Shown here: piece by piece, positions 1 to 9,115 of the stretch
Position numbering within the stretch: the stretch's first letter is position 1
How the letters are laid out: each line of letters begins with the position of its first letter
Assembly: GCA_937916465.1 (NCBI GenBank)
Contig: CALFTK010000030.1
Coordinates: forward strand, 28,321-92,320
Source: an uncultured Bacteroidales bacterium
Lineage (GTDB): Bacteria; Bacteroidota; Bacteroidia; Bacteroidales; Bacteroidaceae
Reading direction: 5' to 3'
DNA length: 64,000 bases
Made by a program: the position numbers and the translations under genes
Notes under the pieces: generated by a model
Told to the model about the DNA's origin: nothing
Seen by the model: the letters and a program-made list of their open reading frames with translations, nothing else
Databases searched by the model: none

Positions 1-1371
1 ATTGCTACAGATCAAACTCAAGAAACATTTAATTTCCAAGCACCTGTAAAAAATGGTAATGAGAGTTTTACTTTTTTTGCTATTGCAAATGAAAGTAGCA
101 TAGTGCCTGATAATTTAAGCTGGATAGTGCAGTCAACAGGTACTCTGTTTGCAAATAGTATTAATGAACGCAAAACAACACAAATTGGCAATGATGCTGT
201 TTTTGATTTCTCTAAGCATATTCCGCAAACAAAGATTTGGGAAGTATCGTATTCTGAAATCAAAGAAAGTGGCGGAAATCTCTCTATAACCAAGCAACTG
301 GAATATGTTACCGGTAAAATATCTGTTCATTTTGTGAACCAAACAGATGAACAGCAAACCATAAGTAACATTCGTATTTTGGGTATTACTCCAAATACAA
401 AGGGTTATTTGTTTGCGCAGAACTCAAATGACTATGTTCAGTCAGATCTTACCGGTGACAATGTTAATGTTATTCATTTTGATGTGATGGATGATGCTTC
501 AGATGATGTTACCCTTTCTGCTCCTTCAAACGAAAATGCTTCTCCTTCCGATAGCGTGGAATACTACACCTATCCTATAGATGCGGCCAATATAGCATCA
601 GTCACTTTTAATGGGAATACTTATAGTCATCCTATTTTGGTGGCAAATTGGAAGGGTAAAGATCATATTATAGAATTGACAGATGTTACATCTTTGGTCC
701 GCAACCAGCACCTAAAGATAAAAGTTACACTTATAAATGGCGAAATGCAAGTAAACTATAACATAGTAGATTGGAAAACCGGTAACGTTACAATAGGTAG
801 TATTGCACCTACATTGCCCGAAAACGGCTACTACGTAGAAGACTGGTTTGCCGACAACAACATCAATATTGGTGGTAGTAGTGGAAATATGTGGAATGTT
901 GGTACCGGTAATGATATTCTGGGCGAGGAGATACAAACAGACTGGGAAGAGACAAAGATATATCAAGATGGAAATGACCGTTTAGAATTAGATTTACCTA
1001 ACTCTGTTACAGAGTTAAAGGGTTGTATAGTGTTGATGTATTTTAAATGCCATAATGACAATAATGCTACAGCAACATTTGGTGATACATTCGAGTTCGA
1101 TGTATTTGTTAAGAATTCTTCTGATATTATACTTAGCAAGGAAAATTCCGATGGGAAACCATTTATATGGGATAAAAATCATAATGTTGAAGGAAAAGAA
1201 TCTTATATAAGGGCCTTAACGATTGACGATAGTATTATTAGTAAAATTGGAACAAATGGTGGGGCGAATAATAAACTTGTTCTACAAACTCAAGTTCTTG
1301 GAACAACCGAAAACAAAGCTGTTCAGATTAAAATTTCGCTATTGAAATTGATTCGTCCATTGGCAAATTAG
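1..1371 (+). CDS. Fimbrillin-family surface protein, 5' end outside the window
   Basis: The frame is open from base 1 to the TAA at 1371 (456 residues visible), so the start codon and signal peptide lie upstream. Around visible residues 225-260 there is a conserved-looking block (LVRNQHLKIKVTL, then VNYNIVDW) of the kind seen at the end of fimbrillin/FimA-like domains of Bacteroidales. A further beta-rich module follows, and the C-terminus is QIKISLLKLI-like. Infer a surface-exposed fimbrial or adhesin subunit. It is the first of three consecutive genes of the same general type, with a 47 base gap to the next, so probably one operon. The exact subfamily cannot be settled without the missing N-terminus. 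Confidence 0.7.
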   Translation: MATDQTQETFNFQAPVKNGNESFTFFAIANESSIVPDNLSWIVQSTGTLFANSINERKTTQIGNDAVFDFSKHIPQTKIWEVSYSEIKESGGNLSITKQLEYVTGKISVHFVNQTDEQQTISNIRILGITPNTKGYLFAQNSNDYVQSDLTGDNVNVIHFDVMDDASDDVTLSAPSNENASPSDSVEYYTYPIDAANIASVTFNGNTYSHPILVANWKGKDHIIELTDVTSLVRNQHLKIKVTLINGEMQVNYNIVDWKTGNVTIGSIAPTLPENGYYVEDWFADNNINIGGSSGNMWNVGTGNDILGEEIQTDWEETKIYQDGNDRLELDLPNSVTELKGCIVLMYFKCHNDNNATATFGDTFEFDVFVKNSSDIILSKENSDGKPFIWDKNHNVEGKESYIRALTIDDSIISKIGTNGGANNKLVLQTQVLGTTENKAVQIKISLLKLIRPLAN

Positions 1372-1418
1372 TGATTAAGCGTAATTTAGTGATGTGGTGA
1401 ATTAAAAAATATAAACTA

Positions 1419-4037
1419 ATGAAGGAACGAACTAACATATTTATCCATTTGATGATGCTACTGCTTATGGTAGTAGCATGCACCAAAGAAAACGTAGAGG
1501 TGGTAAACCCTCTGCGTCAGGATGACTATGTGTCTGTTCGTATGCAAGTGCCCGGCATGAAGAACGCTACTACCCGTGCCGAAGAAGCCGAAGACAACCT
1601 TACCTCGGTTTGGGCTTTGGTGTTCAGAGATGGCAAATTGGTGTCGAAAACCGAAGTCTCTACATTGATACCTTCAACAAGTACCACAGGTACCTTCAAC
1701 CTGTCCCGACCAAAGGTTAAAGACGTTATCCACTTCTTGGCCAATGTGCCAAGCGGCGTAACGTTGCCCGACGTTGGTGATGACGAAAGCGCATTGTGCA
1801 ACCTTGAAACCGATGATCGCGAAAACCTCTCCTATTGGGGTAAGGCTACCTACAATGGTGGCGACATAACCGTCAACCTCTACCGCCACTTGGCAAAGAT
1901 TGAGATTGCGCCCGACCCTAATGAATGTACCTTCCCCGAAGACCAACTCTTCATTGCCGGATTGGTGAATGCCAATCAAACAGGGGCATTAATCCCTAAT
2001 GAAGAAGGTTATTTCAATTTTGATTGTAGCGAAAACGATTATTACACTTTACCGAAAAATCCAGACCCTCTTTATGCTACTCCTCTTTTAAGTAATTATA
2101 ATACAAAAATGGATAACTTCGTATATGTATTTGAGCACGATAATAATAATCCTGAAACTCCTAATACAAATGAAGCACTATATGTTATTTGCAAAATAGG
2201 TGAAAGTTATTATAAAGTTGCTTTAGTAAATAAAGAAGGTGAACCATACGATATTATTCGTAATCATAAATATACCATTTACGTTCAAGATTTTGACGAA
2301 ATTGAATATGAAGTACCTGTTGATATAACAGAAAAGTGGGATATTGAGAATTATAAATATGATTTAGCAAAAGATTCAGTTCCAATCAATCTGACAGTAA
2401 TAGAAACCAAAGATGTTGTATTCTCTCCAAACACAGATCAAACCATAAATTTGAATGGTTATTTGGATGTGCAGATGAATGCTTATGATAGAACATTAAG
2501 TACATTGTCTATTAGTGCAGATGGATTTACTGTTTCTTCTACAAATGGTAGTTTGTCAGGACCTACAGATAATGTTTATACATATACCGGCGGTTCCACA
2601 ACATTTAGGTTTACTCCTAATAGTCTTGGTACTAAGACAATTAGTTTCTACAATGGCCAAGGTGAATATCTGTCAGTACCTGAAACAGTATTTAATGTAA
2701 ATGTACAAGGTTTAATTTCTGCTTCTGCAGATAAGACTGATCTTTATTATAATGCTACCACCGAACAAACAGTAACGGTGACTGTTTCTGTTCCTGCAGG
2801 AGTAGAGAATCTGACTATTGAGGCACAGGAATTTGGTCTTGGTGGTGATACCGATGGTGAATATACCTATGCTATGAATAGTCAAACCAATGTGTCACTT
2901 ACATTTACATTATTAAAAGATAAAGTATCTCAAAACGAACATCAATCATACATAACCATCAAAGATGCTGGTGGTATAGCAACGCAAGGATCGGTTTCTA
3001 TAAATGTGAAGTCAGTTCCAACTGTGTCATTCTCAGATCCCGGTAATCAAACATTGTATTGGAATAACGGTAACCCAACAAGTTTCCAAGTACAGATGAC
3101 TGATGTACCTCAAAATGGCAGTGTTACAGTTAACATAACCGGCGCTTCTGCATTTACTATAACCGATGCAAATAGTAATGTTTTACAACTTAATGATGAT
3201 ACTTACACATACACAGGTGGAAATACAACCTTTACTATAAAACCGAATAGTGAATCTACAGTAGGTAATAGCTATAATATTGGTTTTAGTGGCTCGGGTA
3301 CAGACCTAATTGTTAACTCACGTAATGTTCAAGTTACAGTTAATTCTTCTAATTCAGAAATGTCAGCAACTTCGGGAACTATTGATATAGGTCAGGGGCA
3401 AACATCTACAATTATTACGTTAACAAAGCCAACTGATATAACATCCATTAATATTACATTTAATTCTAATTATGTTGAAATAGTTGGATCTTTTGATGGA
3501 AATAATGGTAACTATTGGGTTCATAGTAATAATAATGCTACAACTGATTTCACTTTCCAGGTTAAAAGTGGCACACCTATCGGTGATTATACAATAACGT
3601 TCACAGGACAATATTCGGGGCAAAGTGTAAGTACTACTGCAACAATCACTGTTGTAAATAATTCTGCACCAGGTGGAGATGAACCTTCATTACCAGGGGA
3701 TGAAATATGGTCGGGTTCACAAGAAATAGATTGGGGTAAAGATGGTGGTCTTTCTTTTACATTAGATGCAAGCAAGTTTAGTGCTTGCTATGGAAAATTA
3801 ATAGGCTTAGATTTTGTTAGAACTAAAGGAAAGGATAGCTATCAGATGCAATTAAAAGTCATAGATTCTGATGGTGTAGAAAAGCATTATAATGACAAAA
3901 CATCTACACAAGATGATAGAGTAACAATGGAATTGGATCTGACAAATCTAAATCCTCCATTGCCTGAAGATTGTTATTTGTATATAAATGGTGTAGGTCT
4001 AACTTTAACGAAAATATATATTAAAAATTCAGATTAA
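1419..4037 (+). CDS. Fimbrillin-like multi-domain lipoprotein (adhesin)
   Basis: 872 residues. The N-terminus is a lipoprotein signal: a hydrophobic stretch, then the lipobox MVVAC with Cys at residue 21. Residues about 30-300 look like an Mfa/FimA-type domain (TTRAEEAEDNLTSVWALVF, then the RNHKYTIYVQDF block). Three or four beta-sandwich repeats follow, sharing YTYTGGxTTFxxxPNS and LYYN/LYWN motifs. The last 110 residues (IWSGSQEIDW to IYIKNSD) resemble a jelly-roll carbohydrate-binding-like module. Infer an outer-surface lipoprotein, either an adhesin or a fimbrial tip/anchor component. Base composition drops sharply near base 1980 (see findings). It lies 25 bases before the next gene on the same strand, probably in one operon. 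Confidence 0.75.
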   Translation: MKERTNIFIHLMMLLLMVVACTKENVEVVNPLRQDDYVSVRMQVPGMKNATTRAEEAEDNLTSVWALVFRDGKLVSKTEVSTLIPSTSTTGTFNLSRPKVKDVIHFLANVPSGVTLPDVGDDESALCNLETDDRENLSYWGKATYNGGDITVNLYRHLAKIEIAPDPNECTFPEDQLFIAGLVNANQTGALIPNEEGYFNFDCSENDYYTLPKNPDPLYATPLLSNYNTKMDNFVYVFEHDNNNPETPNTNEALYVICKIGESYYKVALVNKEGEPYDIIRNHKYTIYVQDFDEIEYEVPVDITEKWDIENYKYDLAKDSVPINLTVIETKDVVFSPNTDQTINLNGYLDVQMNAYDRTLSTLSISADGFTVSSTNGSLSGPTDNVYTYTGGSTTFRFTPNSLGTKTISFYNGQGEYLSVPETVFNVNVQGLISASADKTDLYYNATTEQTVTVTVSVPAGVENLTIEAQEFGLGGDTDGEYTYAMNSQTNVSLTFTLLKDKVSQNEHQSYITIKDAGGIATQGSVSINVKSVPTVSFSDPGNQTLYWNNGNPTSFQVQMTDVPQNGSVTVNITGASAFTITDANSNVLQLNDDTYTYTGGNTTFTIKPNSESTVGNSYNIGFSGSGTDLIVNSRNVQVTVNSSNSEMSATSGTIDIGQGQTSTIITLTKPTDITSINITFNSNYVEIVGSFDGNNGNYWVHSNNNATTDFTFQVKSGTPIGDYTITFTGQYSGQSVSTTATITVVNNSAPGGDEPSLPGDEIWSGSQEIDWGKDGGLSFTLDASKFSACYGKLIGLDFVRTKGKDSYQMQLKVIDSDGVEKHYNDKTSTQDDRVTMELDLTNLNPPLPEDCYLYINGVGLTLTKIYIKNSD

Positions 4038-4062
4038 GTTAATTAATAATTCTCCGTAGCGG

Positions 4063-7000
4063 ATGAAAAACAATAACAAAAAAAGGATGAGCATAAAAAA
4101 TAGATACATATTCAACCAAAAGGCTGTTGTAAAAGGATGGCTAATAAAGACCTTCCTTTTGCTACTGCTACTATTTGTAGCTTGTGGCGACGGCGATGAA
4201 TTTATGCAGTTCGTACATGGTGGCGAAGATGGAGAAGTGGTATTGACCATAAATACACAATTGCCGTCAGACGGTGTATCTACCCGTACAGCACCAACAG
4301 AGAATATAACTTCTATAACAGCTCTTGCTTTCAATAAAAATCATGAACTTATTAAAGTTCAAACAGAAGGTGTAATAAAATCTACATCTTCATCTACTAC
4401 CGGTACATTCCAAATTAAAGTGCCTAAACGTACTCGTCGCATCCACTTTATAGCAAAGAACAATGGTGTGTTTGACGAAATAACTGATATAGACTACGGA
4501 AAGACAGATGAAGAACTATTGGTAAATAGAATAGGTCGTATAAATAATTCCAGCCATTCAGAAGGAATATTGAATGCTTTGCACTATTGGCAGATGCTTA
4601 ATTTTGATCGTGCAGAAGATTTGCAAGATCTTTCAGATGAATTAAGTGAATTGGATAAGGAACCGATTAAAAATGATGCCGGTCAAGATGTTTATCGTTT
4701 GCCTCTTATTCGCAATATGGCAAAAATAACTCTTAATTTGGCAGACGGAATGACCGGACATATAGCTGGTGTCTTAAATTATAACACAACAGGAACTATA
4801 GTCCCATATTTAAAAGATGAAGATGGTTATAAGTTTGGTTATCAAACAGACAAAAATCATGAACTTCCTGAATCTTTTGTTATTACATCCGATGTAGACG
4901 AATGCAGTGAATTAGGTCTGGAACATTATCTGTTTGAAGAGTATAACGATGTGGGCGACCTTATTTATATAATGTGCTTCATTGACAAAGTTAGTACAGA
5001 TGAAGAACCTGGTCGTTTCTATAAAGTGGCACTTGTTAAACCTTCTTTTACTGACGATACTGATAAATATTTTTATGTTATACGTAATCAAGAGTATAAG
5101 ATCAATGTACAAAGCAGTTTAAACAAAAGTTATGGCATAGAAAATTATGCAGATGCGGTGCAGAATGCTAAACCTATAAACGATACTGCCGAAGAACAGG
5201 TGCATCTTGATTTTGAACCTGATGAAGTATATATGTTCTTAGAAGAAACAGGTACATGTAATATTACTATCCCGCAAGGAATAGAAGGTTTGATGATAGG
5301 ATTCTCTAAAGATAGGTTTAATTCAGATGGAATCTCTATCAAAACAACTGCCGGTGATGTGATTGGTGCCACAAAACAGGAAACTCCTGATAACGCTGGT
5401 ATTTATGTGAATACTTATAATGTTAAAGATTATTCAGAGATAGTACTCTCTATGAACTTAAAAGAAAGTGTCACAGAAGCCATTAAAGATATGGAAATTC
5501 AGTTCCAAGGTACCGGAGGTGGTAAAGTGGTAAATGATAAGCTTGTGGTTCACGTATTGAAACGTGGTGATTTACCGGTAACACCAATATCAACGGAATT
5601 ATCTGTTACTTCCGGTAGTTCATTTACTGCAACTGTAGGCCCTATACCTTCTTATGAAGGAATTAACAAATATGAATTGAATGTAAGTAATGCAGATGGC
5701 GTGTTTACAGTTACACCGCCTAATGGATTATCGGCACAAGACAACGGTTGCTATTTGGTTAATGCCGGCAGTTCATATACATTTACCTTTACATTGAATA
5801 AGGAAGGAAAACCGGGTGATGTGTATAAATTAGATTATAATCTTAATACAGAGTATCATGATTTGGCAGGTTCTACTATTGTTACATTGGTAGAAAAAGC
5901 TAAAACAGTGCAAATTGAAGCTACTACGCAAACTACATCCCTTTACTACACTACTTATCAGAATTCTGTATCCGATTTGATGGTGGATGTGACGATACCT
6001 GCTGGCGTAACTACACTTAATTTCGAATCTGAATATTTTGATGTGGTATCTGTTAATGGTAGAACTAAAACTGAAAATGATGTAACTACACCTTATATTA
6101 CAGTTTCGAATGATGGTTATAGTGTTAATCACCAAGGTGAAAGCTCGCTTACTTTGCCATTCCGTTTGCGATTGAAGAACAAAACAGCTACAACTTCTGC
6201 AGGATTTACCTTTAGCGGTACGGGTAGTGCTGTAATCGTAACTCCTGCCACGGTGAACAACATTACGTTGCAAGAATCGGATGATGAATATGTGCGTTGG
6301 CAAGGGGATGTGCTGTTGAAATGGGGTAATGATGGCCATGTTACACAAATACCGCTCCCATATTCGTGGTTCGAAGGTTTGTCGCCAGGTTCTACGTTGA
6401 GGGTGGATTATGAAGTGACGGATGCAGATAAATCAGAAGATAATAGAGATGCTGTTATTCAGTTTACGGAGGTGAAAAGTGATAGCTGGACTGAGTATCC
6501 TTATAACTTTACAGAACTGAAAGAAAATAATAGCGAAGGGGCAGGCGTTAATTTGAGTAAGAATACTCAATCTGGTAGCATATATAACAGAGGTGGGGTA
6601 ATTGAGCTGAATTTGACGCAAACCATATTGGAACAAATGGAAAGTAACCGAACAACGTTCGAAGGATTGTCCGATATCGTAATGGCTATACAAGGTGGTA
6701 ATGTACGCTTGAAGAAGATTAGTGTGATACCTAAAGCGGATATTCCGGAAAATGCTCCGTTGAGTAAGATTGAGCTTGACTTCTATTCAGCAGAAAATCG
6801 TGACAATAATGTTTATGAAGACTTATTATTGGGCACTTCTCACCTCTATTTGACAGCAACCATCTCTGCCGAAGATGCTGCGAAGTATGCCGGACAGTCT
6901 GTGACTGTGACATTAAATGGTGAATTCGGTGTTACCCAAGGTCAAGGTAAGTGGTCGATTAACTGGGATGGTAGCCGTAATGCTGAAGATAGTAGTATTA

Positions 7001-8427
7001 GTAGTAATTCTGGTGCAACTCAATTGAGTTTCACTATTGGCTACGATAATGAAGGTAATCCTCAGACCGAATATCTGATTGAATGGGTATTCAAAACCGG
7101 CCAATACTATAATGCTGGTGAAGCTATCGGCTTTACATACAATATCTCTAACTATACCATATCTGAAGTTGATGGTACTTTCAATAATTTTACGGGTGAT
7201 ACAAGTGCAACGATTGGATTTACGAACGAACCGATTGGTTTGGAAATATATTCTGAAGCAGATACCGATACCAATGATGATATAATAACCATTGCTTCGG
7301 GTTATGAATTGGTGATGAAAGCAACTGTGCCAAGTGATATACCTGTAGGAACAGAGATAACGTTTGATCTTTCGAATAGTATCGATGTCGTTGCTGATGG
7401 ATTAGTATGGAACGAAAAAAATACATCATCAGTTCAGATGAATTGGCCTAATATAAGATTTACCGTAGAAGAAGGTCAACGCGATTATTATTTGTATTGG
7501 AATCCTACAGTTAGTGATGAAAGCCGTACCGCAACGCTCAGCTTTACAGCAACAATAGATGGTAATAGCTATAATCTGAACTCTGTAGGAAATACAAGCT
7601 ATTCGAAAACGGTTACTGTGACACCAAATAATAATCAAACAACTGGAACTGTTGTTTGGAATGAGGGAAAGACGTATACCGGATGGTCAACCGATTATAT
7701 AGCTGTTAATACTTACATACCAACAGGGTCTGTGATAACAATTTATACCTCTTCCTCTTCTACCAATGGAGGTGCATTTGAAATGCATGATATAGAAGAA
7801 AGATCACTTAGATTTACTAATGTAAATTATCCTGATAATGATGATAATTATTATAGTGTTGCAAGTGGTGAAACATCACATTCATTTACCGTGACAAATG
7901 AAACAACGGCTAATGGTAATACCCTGGCCAATGGCGTAGATGGATTGAAAATCAATGGTAATAATGTGACTATAACACGTATTGTGGTGCAATATCCAAG
8001 TATGACCAGTGAGGTGTTTAATCGTGATTTTGAGGATGAATCTACTATTAACGGGTGGGGAGAAAATGTTGAGAGAAGAAATGCTCAAGAAGGCGAAAAT
8101 CACTACCTCGTATTGGCTAATAAATCAGGTGGATTTGCCCAAGCATCACTTGATAGAGCTTATGTACCGGGTAATTATACGTTGACATATAAAATCAAGG
8201 GAAATGCATCCGATTCAATTTCTCAGGTATTTCAATATTTCAACGATAATCAGAATATATATGAATCTGTAGTTGGTAGTCAGTCTGTAGTATTTGGCAC
8301 AGATGATTGGACAATAGTTACTCTTGATTTTGAGGTAACACGAGGTTGTAATCGTTTGTTGTTTGATTATTCCGATTTTACCGGTGAAATTTATATCGAT
8401 GATTTAAAGTTAGTGAAGAATGATTGA
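4063..8427 (+). CDS. Giant fimbrillin-like multi-domain lipoprotein (adhesin)
   Basis: 1454 residues from the ATG at 4063; an internal ATG at 4087 is an alternative start. A long basic N-region precedes a leucine-rich core and the lipobox LFVAC (Cys near residue 42). Next comes a fimbrillin-type domain (STRTAPTENITSITALAF, later FYVIRNQEYKINVQ). Several beta-sandwich repeats follow that share the LYYTT...VTIPAGV pattern with the upstream protein. Two WxG...W modules (VRWQGDVLLKWG, VVWNEGKTYTGW) come next, and the C-terminal 140 residues (FNRDFEDESTINGWGEN to IDDLKLVKND) look like a carbohydrate-binding jelly roll. Infer a very large surface adhesin, perhaps glycan-binding. Ligand unknown. Confidence 0.72.
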   Translation: MKNNNKKRMSIKNRYIFNQKAVVKGWLIKTFLLLLLLFVACGDGDEFMQFVHGGEDGEVVLTINTQLPSDGVSTRTAPTENITSITALAFNKNHELIKVQTEGVIKSTSSSTTGTFQIKVPKRTRRIHFIAKNNGVFDEITDIDYGKTDEELLVNRIGRINNSSHSEGILNALHYWQMLNFDRAEDLQDLSDELSELDKEPIKNDAGQDVYRLPLIRNMAKITLNLADGMTGHIAGVLNYNTTGTIVPYLKDEDGYKFGYQTDKNHELPESFVITSDVDECSELGLEHYLFEEYNDVGDLIYIMCFIDKVSTDEEPGRFYKVALVKPSFTDDTDKYFYVIRNQEYKINVQSSLNKSYGIENYADAVQNAKPINDTAEEQVHLDFEPDEVYMFLEETGTCNITIPQGIEGLMIGFSKDRFNSDGISIKTTAGDVIGATKQETPDNAGIYVNTYNVKDYSEIVLSMNLKESVTEAIKDMEIQFQGTGGGKVVNDKLVVHVLKRGDLPVTPISTELSVTSGSSFTATVGPIPSYEGINKYELNVSNADGVFTVTPPNGLSAQDNGCYLVNAGSSYTFTFTLNKEGKPGDVYKLDYNLNTEYHDLAGSTIVTLVEKAKTVQIEATTQTTSLYYTTYQNSVSDLMVDVTIPAGVTTLNFESEYFDVVSVNGRTKTENDVTTPYITVSNDGYSVNHQGESSLTLPFRLRLKNKTATTSAGFTFSGTGSAVIVTPATVNNITLQESDDEYVRWQGDVLLKWGNDGHVTQIPLPYSWFEGLSPGSTLRVDYEVTDADKSEDNRDAVIQFTEVKSDSWTEYPYNFTELKENNSEGAGVNLSKNTQSGSIYNRGGVIELNLTQTILEQMESNRTTFEGLSDIVMAIQGGNVRLKKISVIPKADIPENAPLSKIELDFYSAENRDNNVYEDLLLGTSHLYLTATISAEDAAKYAGQSVTVTLNGEFGVTQGQGKWSINWDGSRNAEDSSISSNSGATQLSFTIGYDNEGNPQTEYLIEWVFKTGQYYNAGEAIGFTYNISNYTISEVDGTFNNFTGDTSATIGFTNEPIGLEIYSEADTDTNDDIITIASGYELVMKATVPSDIPVGTEITFDLSNSIDVVADGLVWNEKNTSSVQMNWPNIRFTVEEGQRDYYLYWNPTVSDESRTATLSFTATIDGNSYNLNSVGNTSYSKTVTVTPNNNQTTGTVVWNEGKTYTGWSTDYIAVNTYIPTGSVITIYTSSSSTNGGAFEMHDIEERSLRFTNVNYPDNDDNYYSVASGETSHSFTVTNETTANGNTLANGVDGLKINGNNVTITRIVVQYPSMTSEVFNRDFEDESTINGWGENVERRNAQEGENHYLVLANKSGGFAQASLDRAYVPGNYTLTYKIKGNASDSISQVFQYFNDNQNIYESVVGSQSVVFGTDDWTIVTLDFEVTRGCNRLLFDYSDFTGEIYIDDLKLVKND

Positions 8428-8438
8428 TAATAGGGGGC

Positions 8439-8504
8439 GGACGCAATGTGTTGCGTCCCTACATTGTTTCGGTTTACACGGACACGGCACGCCGTGTCCC
8501 TACA
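8439..8504. repeat. Pair of short palindromic repeats ending in CCTACA
   Basis: Two perfect 8 bp stems with 4-base loops lie 21 bases apart: GGACGCAA/TTGCGTCC (8439-8458) and GGACACGG/CCGTGTCC (8480-8499). Both are followed directly by CTACA. The arms differ in sequence but share the GGAC...GTCCCTACA frame. They therefore look like two members of one dispersed palindromic repeat family rather than one terminator. There is no T-run after either, which argues against intrinsic termination. Confidence 0.6.
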
Positions 8505-8513
8505 ATATAACGA

Positions 8514-8591
8514 ATGAAGAACTTAACCAACATATTATCCTATTTGTGGCTATTACTGCTAATGGCGGTAACGGCTTGTAGCGGCTATTAG
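8514..8591 (+). pseudogene. Stub of a lipoprotein gene: signal peptide then stop
   Basis: An ATG opens 25 codons that read as a complete lipoprotein signal: a basic start (MKNLTN), a leucine-rich core, and the lipobox MAVTAC with Cys at residue 22. A TAG follows three residues later. The core resembles the signal peptides of the two adhesin lipoproteins upstream. Most likely this is what remains of a fourth gene of the array after deletion. A genuine 25-residue lipopeptide cannot be excluded. Confidence 0.5.
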
Positions 8592-8682
8592 TTCCTACTT
8601 GCTTGTTATTCGCCTTTAGTGGATAAATTTTAAATCATGCCCGTCATAAGTATCAGAGTTAGTAAGTCAACTTGCTGTCTGG
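8592..8682. other. Non-coding stretch between adhesin array and DUF6922 gene
   Basis: Together with the repeats and lipoprotein stub, this fills the 303-base gap 8428-8730. I see no further coding potential or strong hairpin in it. It ends at the promoter of the next gene. Confidence 0.5.
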
Positions 8683-8713
8683 TTTGTCTGTTTGTGGAAA
8701 ATCAATATCTTTG
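8683..8713 (+). promoter_or_regulatory. Bacteroidetes-type promoter of the DUF6922 gene
   Basis: TTTG at 8683-8686, 19 bases of spacer, then TATCTTTG at 8706-8713, matching the Bacteroidetes -33 TTTG / -7 TAnnTTTG consensus. It lies 17 bases before the ATG, so the leader is very short. Confidence 0.65.
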
Positions 8714-8730
8714 CAAAAAAATAGTGTGAT

Positions 8731-9036
8731 ATGTCAGAAAGAGAATGTATTTCAAAACTTTCAAAGGTGCTGTTTTGGGATATGGATATGGAACTGGTGA
8801 ATATGGATTCCTGTCCGTCTCAAATAATTCAGCGTGTTTTGGAATATGGAACTATTGACGATTGGCGCATAATTCGTACTTATTATGGCTTGGATAAGAT
8901 TGTTGAGGTGTGCCGTAATCTTAGGTCTTTAGATCCTATTGCACTGTCTTTTATTAGCACTATTTCTAATACAGATAAAACTGAATATAGATGTTATCGT
9001 ACAAAACAGTCGAATCCCACACTTTGGAATCAGTAG
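8731..9036 (+). CDS. DUF6922-like small protein
   Basis: 101 residues. The features LFWDMD near the N-terminus, a middle DDWRIIRTYYG segment and the C-terminal YRCYRTKQSNPTLWNQ fit my memory of the DUF6922 family, small soluble proteins common in Bacteroidetes. That family is often found next to nucleotidyltransferase-type (AbiEii-like) toxins, which suggests an antitoxin or regulatory role. The assignment is from motif memory only. It has its own promoter directly upstream and is followed 79 bases later by a nucleotidyltransferase gene on the same strand. Function not established. Confidence 0.6.
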   Translation: MSERECISKLSKVLFWDMDMELVNMDSCPSQIIQRVLEYGTIDDWRIIRTYYGLDKIVEVCRNLRSLDPIALSFISTISNTDKTEYRCYRTKQSNPTLWNQ

Positions 9037-9115
9037 CAAAAAATCTTATAATCGCAAAAAGATAATTTGGTGAAATCAAAAATTACTTGTTTATTTGCGG
9101 TGTTATTAATTGTAG

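Noticed and set aside
5830..6348. 172-codon minus-strand frame inside the third adhesin
   Set aside because: Antisense shadow; Cys/Ser/Ile-rich composition without domain features.
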